Source of the DNA: Planctomycetaceae bacterium
Lineage (GTDB): Bacteria; Planctomycetota; Planctomycetia; Planctomycetales; Planctomycetaceae
Reading direction: 5' to 3'
Assembly: GCA_020426065.1 (NCBI GenBank)
Contig: JAGQQT010000196.1
Coordinates: forward strand, 1 to 7,394
DNA: 7,394 nt
Every line of letters begins with the position of its first letter. Position 1 is the first letter of the stretch. Of the stretch, positions 1-6,434 are shown one piece after another. The position numbers and the translations under genes are program-made. The notes under the pieces are model-generated. The model did not search any database and was not told the DNA's origin. It saw only the letters and a list, made by a program, of their open reading frames with translations.

Positions 1-531
1 GAATGGGGACGGCCCATAACGGATGAACGGACACTGTTCGAAAAAATCTGTCTCGAAGGTTTTCAGGCTGGATTGAGCTGGATCACGATCCTGAAAAAGC
101 GGGAGGCCTTCCGCAAGGCATTCTCCAACTTCGAAGCGGAAGCGGTGGCCCGCTATCGCCCCACACAGGTTGACAAGTTACTGCAGAACGCCGGGATTGT
201 AAGGCATCGCAAGAAGATTGAATCGGCCATCAACAATGCCAGGCAAACTCTGCAGATCCAGCAGGATTTTGGTTCGCTGGCCAGTTTCGTGTGGCAGTTT
301 GTTCCTGAAAAACGGACCGTGCTCAAATCCCGCAAAGGGATTCTCGCCCAGACACCCGAGTCCACAGCCATGGCTAAAGCGTTCAAGAAACGGGGATTTT
401 CGTTTCTGGGACCAACCACCTGCTACGCATTCATGCAGGCCATGGGAATGGTGAACGATCATCTGCAGCGGTGTTCAATCTGGCAGCAGGTTGACCAGGA
501 CTGGAAACAGTTCAGGATCCCTCAACTGTGA
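1..531 (+). CDS. tag: DNA-3-methyladenine glycosylase I, 5' end missing
   Basis: The frame is open from base 1 (EWGRPITDERTLFEK) to a TGA at 529-531, giving 176 visible residues. E. coli Tag has 187, so only about 20 N-terminal residues should lie outside the window. The enzyme excises 3-methyladenine from alkylated DNA as a monofunctional helix-hairpin-helix-superfamily glycosylase in the cytoplasm. Family signatures seen are EWG at 1-3, CLEGFQAGLSW at 17-27 with the conserved Glu19 (E. coli Glu38 region), GIVRHRKKI near 65-73, KKRGFSFLGPTTCYAFMQA, and NDHLQRC, where His154 and Cys158 match the C-terminal pair of zinc ligands. The N-terminal Cys and His ligands would be upstream of the window. 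A TTG at 73 lies in the middle of the conserved core and is not the start. It converges with the deacetylase gene 27 nt downstream. The family assignment is secure. Confidence 0.96.
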   Translation, partial: EWGRPITDERTLFEKICLEGFQAGLSWITILKKREAFRKAFSNFEAEAVARYRPTQVDKLLQNAGIVRHRKKIESAINNARQTLQIQQDFGSLASFVWQFVPEKRTVLKSRKGILAQTPESTAMAKAFKKRGFSFLGPTTCYAFMQAMGMVNDHLQRCSIWQQVDQDWKQFRIPQL

Positions 532-540
532 ACAGACTTT

Positions 541-580
541 TCAATTCTTTGATCTGCCTTACTTTGAAAGAATTGATTTT
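541..580. terminator. Hairpin at the tag / deacetylase convergent junction
   Basis: Bases 541-550 (tcaattcttt) and 567-576 (aaagaattga) are perfectly complementary. They form a 10-bp AT-rich stem with a 16-nt loop, followed on the plus strand by tttt at 577-580. The position, 9 nt after the tag stop, suits a weak intrinsic terminator for tag. The stem and loop also contain the stop and last codons of the leftward deacetylase gene, and no T-run follows on the minus strand. It would therefore terminate mainly rightward transcription. The stem has few GC pairs and the loop is long, so function is uncertain. Confidence 0.4.
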
Positions 581-1461
581 GCCAGTCGGACTGTAGTGGA
601 CTGAATATCTACGATATCGCTGATCTGGGGTGCGTATCCGCCAGCCATGGCAATTGCGACCGGCACATTCCTGTCCCGCATCCATTCCAGGACCAGACGG
701 TCCCGCTCCTGCAATCCGCTTTTGGTCAGCTTCATCCGCCCAAACCGGTCTTCCTGAAACGGATCCGCTCCGGCCAGGTAAAACACAAACCCGGGTTGAA
801 AGCGACTCGAAATCTTCTCCAGCCCCGTCTGCAGCAACCGCAGATACTCTTCATCCCTAGTCTCATCATCCAGAGCAAGATCCAGATCACTGATTTCTTT
901 GTGCAGGGGAAAATTATGAGCACCATGAATTGAAAACGTAAACACACTCGGATCGTCTCGAAAGATGGCAGCGGTCCCATTTCCCTGATGCACATCGCAA
1001 TCAATCACCAGGATGTTTCTCAGCCCAAACTGAGATTGCAATTGCCGGGCGGCCACCGCCACATCATTGAACACACAGTAACCTTCGCCGCGATCGGCAA
1101 AGGCATGATGCGTGCCGCCCGCCAGGTTGATTCCAAAACCGCAGGCAAGTGCCGCTTCCGCTGCGCCCAGTGTTGCTCCAGTGGAGTGCCGGGATCGGAT
1201 CACCAGTTTTTCCGACCAGGGAAAACCAATTCTCCGCATCGCTTTCGGATCAATCGTTCCCTGAAAAATACTCTGCAGATAGGCTTCGGCATGGACGCGC
1301 TGCAACTCTTTATCCGTCGCGGAACGTGATGGGATCAGGCTGGCCGCATCAACGAGTCCCTCCTGGCAGATTCGATCCCGTAATGCCCGGTACTTGTCGA
1401 CCGGGAAGCGATGTCCCGAAGGGAGCGGGAGTGCATGCTGGTCGCTGTAGTAGACTTTCAT
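559..1461 (-). CDS. Class IV (HDAC11-like) histone deacetylase family protein
   Basis: A 300-residue zinc-dependent amidohydrolase of the arginase/deacetylase fold. Known members remove acetyl or other acyl groups from lysine or small amines; the substrate here cannot be told. The whole sequence is one deacetylase domain. Seen are GHRFPVDKYR at 16-25, the paired histidines His118-His119 in AGGTHHAF, DRGEGYCVFND at 123-133, zinc ligands Asp156 and His158 in DCDVHQGNG, zinc ligand Asp233 in AGADPFQEDRFG, and the catalytic Tyr276 in AGGYAP. GHRFP near the start and GADPFQEDRFG resemble the class IV/bacterial HDAC11-like branch rather than AcuC or acetylpolyamine amidohydrolases. There is no signal peptide, so it should be cytoplasmic. 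Its ATG overlaps the stop of the upstream desulfurase gene (ATGA), and no convincing Shine-Dalgarno sits at normal spacing, so translation probably depends on reinitiation. The catalytic set is complete, so it should be active. Confidence 0.93.
   Translation of the reverse strand: MKVYYSDQHALPLPSGHRFPVDKYRALRDRICQEGLVDAASLIPSRSATDKELQRVHAEAYLQSIFQGTIDPKAMRRIGFPWSEKLVIRSRHSTGATLGAAEAALACGFGINLAGGTHHAFADRGEGYCVFNDVAVAARQLQSQFGLRNILVIDCDVHQGNGTAAIFRDDPSVFTFSIHGAHNFPLHKEISDLDLALDDETRDEEYLRLLQTGLEKISSRFQPGFVFYLAGADPFQEDRFGRMKLTKSGLQERDRLVLEWMRDRNVPVAIAMAGGYAPQISDIVDIQSTTVRLAKSILSK
1458..1461 (-). promoter_or_regulatory. ATGA stop/start overlap (translational coupling)
   Basis: Read on the minus strand, bases 1461-1458 are ATGA. 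ATG starts the deacetylase and TGA ends the desulfurase. Upstream of this ATG the nearest purine-rich stretch (GAGGG) is about 13 nt away, too far for an efficient ribosome site. Ribosomes finishing the desulfurase therefore probably reinitiate here, fixing co-expression of the two proteins. Confidence 0.8.
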
Positions 1462-2615
1462 GACGCCGCAAACGCCCTCAAGCGTGTTGCCACCCGGACA
1501 ATCCGCTGTACGGCCTCTGCAACATCCGCCTGGGTCAACTGGCGATGCAGACTGAATCGGACCGCTGATCTGGCCAGTTCCGGCTCAATTCCCATCGCCA
1601 GTAAAACCGGCGAGGGTTCTGCCGATCCACTCGCACAGGCACTCCCCAGCGAACAGCAGACTCCTTCCAGGTCCAGCGAGGCCAGCATTGCTTCCCCGTC
1701 CACTCCTGAAAACATCACGTTACTGGTGTTGGGCAGTCGGGGTGCCTCCCGTCCGTTGATCGAAATTTCTGATAACGATTCCAGGAGCAGGTTTTCAAAT
1801 CGGTCTCGCAAAGCCAGCAGTTCCGCATAACGCTCTGCAGCATGATCGTGCCAGTCCCGCAGGGTTTCAGCCAGACCTGCAATTAACGGAACGGCTTCCG
1901 TTCCGGGCCGTCGGCCTTTTTCCTGGAATCCCCCTACCAGAGAGGGCGTGAAAGGATAGCCCTCTTTCAGTAACAGCACGCCAACTCCACGAGGTCCATG
2001 GCACTTGTGCACTGCACCACTGGCTGCAGTCGCCCCGAGTTCCTGAAATGAGACCGGGATCCTGCCCACCGCCTGCACAATATCAACATGCCAGGGAATC
2101 CGCTGCTCCGCACATTTTTCCCGAATGACCGAGCAATCCTGAATCACTCCCGTTTCATTGTGAGCCAGCAAGACGGCAACGAGGCCGACCTCAGACCAGT
2201 CCAGGCTCTTGAGGAATTCATGATCTATCAGGCCGGATCGGATCAGTGGAATTTCGATCCGCTTCCAGCCTCGTTGAATCAGTCGCTGGACAGATTCTCT
2301 TGTTGCAGGATGCTCGCCGTTCGTGGTCAGAATAGTGCGACGCTCAACTGGAACCGGTTCGGCCAGTCCCAGAATCGCCAGATTGGTCGATTCCGTCCCG
2401 CCGCTCGTGAAGATCACTTCAGAAGTTCGTGCCTGGAAAACCTGAGCGACGATCTGCCGGGATTCTTCCAGTTTTTTGCGGGCAATCCGGCCAATCTGAT
2501 GGGCGCTGCCAGGATTACCGTAGCATTCCTGAGCCACTTTTGCCATCAGCTCCCACAAACCGGGGGCAGGCGGAGATGTTCCGTTGGCATCCAGGTAAAG
2601 TGGCTCTCGCGACAT
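1458..2615 (-). CDS. Cysteine desulfurase (NifS/IscS-like, class V aminotransferase fold)
   Basis: A 385-residue PLP enzyme, about the usual length for NifS/IscS proteins. The family takes sulfur from L-cysteine as an enzyme persulfide, releasing alanine, and feeds Fe-S cluster or thiolation pathways. Seen in order are YLDANGTSPPAP at 7-18, NPGSAH at 34-39, SGGTESTN at 71-78, His102 in GEHPATRE (cofactor-stacking His), NETGVIQD at 153-160, HVDIVQAVG with Asp178 and Gln181, the Schiff-base Lys204 in VHKCHGPRG, GRRPGTE at 234-240, and the persulfide Cys327 in GSACASGSAEPS. The short GSACASG loop fits group I enzymes. Two pocket residues differ from the family: the usual S-x-H-K is A-V-H-K, losing the Ser that contacts PLP phosphate, and the usual GVD is GAT. 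A specialised paralogue is possible. No iscU, iscA or thiolase gene is nearby. ATG at 2615 has AGAGG about 10 nt upstream. Confidence 0.92.
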   Translation of the reverse strand: MSREPLYLDANGTSPPAPGLWELMAKVAQECYGNPGSAHQIGRIARKKLEESRQIVAQVFQARTSEVIFTSGGTESTNLAILGLAEPVPVERRTILTTNGEHPATRESVQRLIQRGWKRIEIPLIRSGLIDHEFLKSLDWSEVGLVAVLLAHNETGVIQDCSVIREKCAEQRIPWHVDIVQAVGRIPVSFQELGATAASGAVHKCHGPRGVGVLLLKEGYPFTPSLVGGFQEKGRRPGTEAVPLIAGLAETLRDWHDHAAERYAELLALRDRFENLLLESLSEISINGREAPRLPNTSNVMFSGVDGEAMLASLDLEGVCCSLGSACASGSAEPSPVLLAMGIEPELARSAVRFSLHRQLTQADVAEAVQRIVRVATRLRAFAAS

Positions 2616-2679
2616 TTCTCAATCAGCCTCTGGCAGAAGTGCACTCAGCAAATCTGCCCTGCACAACGGCGGGAAAGTT

Positions 2680-3894
2680 CTATTCCGTTGCCGGAATCCG
2701 ATAACGGTTCAGTGTCAACAATGCGAAACCTGTCCCGTATGGCTGATGATAGTCATACAACGGATAATCCCACCAGGAACCATCTTTTTCCTGCCGTTCC
2801 AGCATCAGTCTTGTAAGAGGATACGCATATTGAGCCCGCTCACTGACTGGTAACTCCTGCAGACACAACGAACCATAATAGTGGCCGTAGTAGTAGAAGT
2901 AGCCGGCCACCGAAAACCAGGCTTCGTGCGGGACTGGTCGCTTCCGACCGATATCCAGCCAGCCGTTCCGCACAATAAGCCGTTCGAGCCATTCCTTGAT
3001 GCGCGGGTTGGTGATCGTTTCGTTGCCCCAATATCGCAGTGCAATGTTACAGGCCTGAGAGCGTCCGAGGCTTCCTCCAGGTCGATTGACCGGATGCATG
3101 GGCCGATCTTTCAAATACTCTCCATACAGGAAGCTGCCATCATTTTTTTCCTGCCTCAGAATTGCGGCAATGGCTCGTTTTCGAATGTTTTCCGGAGGCT
3201 GATAACCTCGCTGGGCCACTTCATGAAAAGCCACCAGGACCGTTGCCCCCACAAAGCTGATCGAATCACTGGTTGGATGCTGAGCCCCATAACGGAAATC
3301 GTAATACCCCCAGCCGCCATCCACCGATTCATAGCGGGTCAGCATGTCAAACTGCTGATCAATCAGATCCGAGATCTGTTTCAGTTTCTCGGGATCTTCC
3401 TTGTGCCGGTCATGCATGCGAGCCAGTGCCTGCAGGGCGTAGGCATGCCCCCAGACATTGTAAATGGCCGTCTGATCGGCACGGCGGAGATAGGGCAACT
3501 TTTCAATCATCCAGGCCTCTGCCAGATTGATGGCATCGGTACACTCTGGAAACTGGGGCTCCATTTCAATCAGGGCACTCAAGGCCAGAGCCGAGGTCCC
3601 CATGCGGAAGGCGTGATGGGCACCGGGAATGGGAGCATAGATATTCAAACCTTTGGTTCTGGTAGGAGAACCCCAGGAGCCATCTTCATTCTGATGAGTC
3701 AACAGAAAGTTAATGCCCCGTTTGATGGCGGCATCCAGTTCCGCTGCACTGACCGGTTCCTGCATGGCATCGGGAATCTGATCCTCTGCAATCGAGCCCA
3801 CGCCGAACTTCTGGGTTTCCGGTTCATCTCCCCGTGCCAGCGTGCTGCTGACCAGTATCAACACGAAACATCCGAGTCGGGTTACTGAGAACAT
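2680..3894 (-). CDS. Exported prenyltransferase/squalene-oxidase repeat protein
   Basis: I start the gene at ATG 3894, giving 404 residues. This ATG opens a signal peptide (MFSVTRLGCFVLILVSSTLA) and has GGGGA 5 nt upstream. An in-frame ATG at 4020 would add 42 residues with no signal or domain. The mature protein looks like an alpha/alpha barrel of the terpene-cyclase/prenyltransferase type, with aromatic QW-like repeats: QNEDGSWG at 68-75, VDGGWGYY at 191-198, NDGSFLYG at 251-258 and KDGSWWDY at 370-377. A very tyrosine-rich segment (GYFYYYGHYYGS) precedes the last repeat. Neither the DxDD acid motif of squalene-hopene cyclases nor the zinc-ligand set of protein prenyltransferases was seen, and hopanoid enzymes are not exported. 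It may be a binding or carbohydrate-active barrel in the periplasm; its function is unknown. It ends 64 nt before the desulfurase and may head that operon. Confidence 0.8.
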   Translation of the reverse strand: MFSVTRLGCFVLILVSSTLARGDEPETQKFGVGSIAEDQIPDAMQEPVSAAELDAAIKRGINFLLTHQNEDGSWGSPTRTKGLNIYAPIPGAHHAFRMGTSALALSALIEMEPQFPECTDAINLAEAWMIEKLPYLRRADQTAIYNVWGHAYALQALARMHDRHKEDPEKLKQISDLIDQQFDMLTRYESVDGGWGYYDFRYGAQHPTSDSISFVGATVLVAFHEVAQRGYQPPENIRKRAIAAILRQEKNDGSFLYGEYLKDRPMHPVNRPGGSLGRSQACNIALRYWGNETITNPRIKEWLERLIVRNGWLDIGRKRPVPHEAWFSVAGYFYYYGHYYGSLCLQELPVSERAQYAYPLTRLMLERQEKDGSWWDYPLYDYHQPYGTGFALLTLNRYRIPATE

Positions 3895-4250
3895 CCTGAT
3901 CCCCGTTGAAAGTGACTTGAAGGCAGCGAGTCCTGCACACAGGTGTCCCTGGAATGCAGTTTTATCATGTCCGGATTCTATCGCCTGTCCGCCCCGGAAA
4001 AAACCCCGCTCAGGACCCAATCCTAAGACAGTTGACTATCGGCTTGCTGAGGGTGGCCCGGAAGAATTCCGGGCGGACGGAGTCCGTAGAAGGCTGCGAA
4101 CACGCGACCAAGTCATAATTTCAAAGCCAATCTCTGCATATGGGCTATGAGAAAAGATGCTGAACAAGGTCGATCGAAAGACTGAACTGCAGCCTGAAAC
4201 GGCTACGCCGCCCGGATTTCTTCCGGGCCACCCAGTGAATATGGCAAAGG
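3895..4250. other. 356-nt gene-free region: leader of repeat-protein gene plus inverted-repeat element
   Basis: This is the only stretch above 300 nt without a gene. Bases 3895-4050 are the probable leader and promoter region of the leftward repeat-protein gene. They contain ATAGAATCC on the minus strand (3981-3973), which resembles a -10 box but has no good -35 partner. Bases 4051-4233 are a structured inverted-repeat element. Bases 4234-4250 are the short 3' spacer after the large coiled-coil gene. No RNA gene or short coding sequence could be supported. Confidence 0.6.
4051..4233. repeat. 183-nt inverted-repeat element with two-hairpin arms (REPIN/MITE-like)
   Basis: The left arm (4051-4097) and the right arm (4189-4233, inverted) share GGGTGGCCCGGAAGAA, then nine more identical bases after one mismatch, and later AGGCTGC in register. 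The outer 26 nt match at 25 positions. Each arm also holds two successive hairpins. In the left arm these are CCCGGAA-gaa-TTCCGGG (4057-4073) and CGGAC-gga-GTCCG (4074-4086). In the right arm they are CCCGGA/TCCGGG (4211-4227) and CGGC-tac-GCCG (4200-4210). The ~91-nt centre is less conserved and has no coding signal. The pattern of two inverted palindromic units around a short spacer is that of REP doublets (REPINs) or small MITEs mobilised by RAYT or similar transposases. No transposase gene and no clear target duplication are visible. It may also act as a 3' stabiliser or terminator for the gene ending at 4251. Confidence 0.8.
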
Positions 4251-6434
4251 TTATTCGGTCGCCGCTGCTGGGATTTTCTGCAGGAGTGAAGCGAAATAAG
4301 TCTGAAAGCGAGCGGTCATGGGAGCTTCGATCAGGATCGATTTCAGGCTGGTTTTGAGGTCTCCGGTTGATTTTCCACCGGTTAATTCCAGCGATGCCGT
4401 CATCACACCGGATCGGTTCTTCCAGCGGGTGGTCGAATCTGACCGCCACAGAATCTCCGGCATCTCCCAGATGGTTGGCAACTGAAACAGCACCGCCTCT
4501 TCATCCACCAGGGCAATCCTCAGTGATTCTGCCGGCAATGACTTCAGTTCATCCGGGATCTCGGGAATCTTGATCAGTCCAAACACCTGCTGAGGCAAAG
4601 AGGGAATCGCGTTCTCATCCAGTAAAAGGGCGATGCTCCGACATTCGCTGATCGAATATCTTTCAATCCGGGATTTTTGTTCCGGAAACTGCCGCAGCAA
4701 TCGCTGCTGATAACTTTCATTCAGCATCGACTCGAGCTTGTCCTGGGCGACGCGGTAATACAAACCGAATTCCAGCAGCAGTTGTTCCGCTTCCGGCGCA
4801 AAGGAACCCACTTTTGCGTTCCATTCCAATAACACCTCCAGTAAATCTCGGATTCGGGCGTCGCCGGGATCGAGATCTGGAGGTGTGAACTGTGGAACAA
4901 ACTGAGCCTGATCCACTGGAAGCTTCTCCCGCCACGCTTCACGTGCAGCGGCGGAAAACAAATTCCTCTGCCCGGAATGATGCAGCAGGTCGCGAACCCA
5001 TTCGCAGGCTTGTCCCCATGCCACTTCTCTGACACCGACCAGGTATCCGAGCAGTGTGTTCAGGATTTCCCGATCCTGTTCCAGTTCCTGTCGGGGAGCC
5101 ACTTTGTTTTTCCCCAGCGACAACTGCATTCCCAGATGGGCCTGAATCCCCTTGCGCCATTCCCGTCCCGCCTCCGTGGATTGACCATGGGCGACTTCCT
5201 GCTGCAGGATCTCGAGTCGTTCCAGCACGCCTCGACGCTCATTTTCCGAGAGCAGTTCGACATCCACTGTCGACCGGGAGATGGCTTTTCCGACAGACAC
5301 TGCCCGATAGACCGCCAGCCGATCGTATTCATTCCTCAACTCCAGTTGAGACACTTCCCGCAGGCAACGCTGCAGCATTTCACGGGACTTGGGCAGTGCA
5401 GCCTGCAGCTGAGTCAACTCGACCGCATAACACCAGTTGGCATCCCGATAGCGGAAGTCTCCACTGTAAACGCTGGCCACTTCGTATCCGACTACCCGCA
5501 CAAGACTATGGATCAGGCCGATCGCCTGCCGGTCAATCATGCGGGTTGCCAGGTGAGTGGCCCCCATTTTTCCCAGCTCGGTCGCCCCCCACCACAATCC
5601 GAGTGTTACTGGATTCACACTGGTTACCATGCGGCCAATCATCAGTCCCCGAGACGCCCAGCCCAGATAAGGCGCCGCCTTCCGATAGCTGCCATACGCT
5701 TTGACGGCCTTGCTGATCGTGTCATAAGTCTGCTGAATATTGGAGGCTTTCAAATTGAGCGGAAGCTGATCGAGGACAACCAGCAGATGCAGCCCGATCC
5801 GGTTCAACGCCCGCGCAATCTGCTCGGGTGACGTGTGCAGCAGTGGATTGTCTTCCTCAGGCAGGTAAATCTTGGCGATCTCCACCCCCAGGTCCAGCAG
5901 ATCATTTCGCATCACCCGGGCATCAAAGCGACCATCATTCAGATAATGATTGCGACGGATTTTTTCATAGATCTCCTCGGCTTCCTGTTCCAGGATTTTT
6001 GCGACCTTCTGATCTTTCTCGATCAGTTGCTGACGCTCCTTCGGGGAAGACTGAGGATGATTCTCGAGCTGATATTCAGTCAGGTTGACCAGTTCCGGAC
6101 TGTCCAGCCATTCATGCACGATGCGAAACTTTTCGGCCATCCGACGGGAATTCTGTTCCAGCCGGGCCGTTTCCTGTTCGAGCTGTTCAACGATCACCCT
6201 GCGATTGTCATCAAACTCTTTCCGCTCCCGATCCAGTTCTCTAATTGCCGGATCCCGGCCGGACTGCAGTTCCTGCCAGTTGAACCAGCTCAAAAGGCCC
6301 ACGGCCACCAGTTGCAGGACTACCGTTGTGACCAGCACGGGCAGAGCAGTCGGATCATGGCGGCAGATCACCGCTCCGACACTCAGCACAAGCAGTGCCA
6401 GCACACTCATCACCCATACGATCCGATGTTTCAT
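4251..6434 (-). CDS. Large membrane-anchored coiled-coil protein of unknown function
   Basis: I do not recognise this 727-residue protein. It begins with two hydrophobic helices, about residues 4-23 and 31-51, separated by CRHDPTA, which suggests an inner-membrane hairpin anchor. Next comes a charged heptad-like stretch (about 60-110, rich in E, R, Q and L) and a second helical acidic/basic region (131-162), both likely coiled coil. Residues 258-290 are hydrophobic and glycine-rich (GWASRGLMIGRMVTSVNPV at 258-276) and could be a third membrane or membrane-associated segment. The rest is helix-rich and leucine-rich, ending in a more beta-like region after about residue 600. No Walker A, kinase, protease or nuclease motif was seen. 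The layout faintly recalls YcjF/DUF697-type proteins, but this is a guess. ATG 6434 lacks a clear Shine-Dalgarno; the next in-frame ATG would cut into the first helix. It diverges from the peroxiredoxin gene. Confidence 0.75.
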   Translation of the reverse strand: MKHRIVWVMSVLALLVLSVGAVICRHDPTALPVLVTTVVLQLVAVGLLSWFNWQELQSGRDPAIRELDRERKEFDDNRRVIVEQLEQETARLEQNSRRMAEKFRIVHEWLDSPELVNLTEYQLENHPQSSPKERQQLIEKDQKVAKILEQEAEEIYEKIRRNHYLNDGRFDARVMRNDLLDLGVEIAKIYLPEEDNPLLHTSPEQIARALNRIGLHLLVVLDQLPLNLKASNIQQTYDTISKAVKAYGSYRKAAPYLGWASRGLMIGRMVTSVNPVTLGLWWGATELGKMGATHLATRMIDRQAIGLIHSLVRVVGYEVASVYSGDFRYRDANWCYAVELTQLQAALPKSREMLQRCLREVSQLELRNEYDRLAVYRAVSVGKAISRSTVDVELLSENERRGVLERLEILQQEVAHGQSTEAGREWRKGIQAHLGMQLSLGKNKVAPRQELEQDREILNTLLGYLVGVREVAWGQACEWVRDLLHHSGQRNLFSAAAREAWREKLPVDQAQFVPQFTPPDLDPGDARIRDLLEVLLEWNAKVGSFAPEAEQLLLEFGLYYRVAQDKLESMLNESYQQRLLRQFPEQKSRIERYSISECRSIALLLDENAIPSLPQQVFGLIKIPEIPDELKSLPAESLRIALVDEEAVLFQLPTIWEMPEILWRSDSTTRWKNRSGVMTASLELTGGKSTGDLKTSLKSILIEAPMTARFQTYFASLLQKIPAAATE

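Noticed and set aside
2088..2816. 242-codon plus-strand open frame antisense to the desulfurase and repeat-protein 3' end
   Set aside because: It spans two real genes and their spacer on the other strand and has no supporting signal.
2881..3888. 335-codon plus-strand open frame antisense to the repeat protein
   Set aside because: It is an antisense shadow of a well-supported gene; the translation has no recognisable motif and no ribosome site.
3895..4020. Upstream in-frame ATG at 4020 extending the repeat protein to 446 aa
   Set aside because: The extra 42 residues are not domain-like and would bury a clear signal peptide; ATG 3894 has a better ribosome site.
4036..4449. 137-codon minus-strand open frame across the repeat element and the coiled-coil gene's 3' end
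   Set aside because: It overlaps the coiled-coil gene in another frame and then runs through the palindromic repeat; its translation is arginine- and serine-rich with no family resemblance.
4977..5831. 284-codon plus-strand open frame antisense to the coiled-coil gene
   Set aside because: It mirrors the codon bias of the opposite gene and has no motif or initiation signal.
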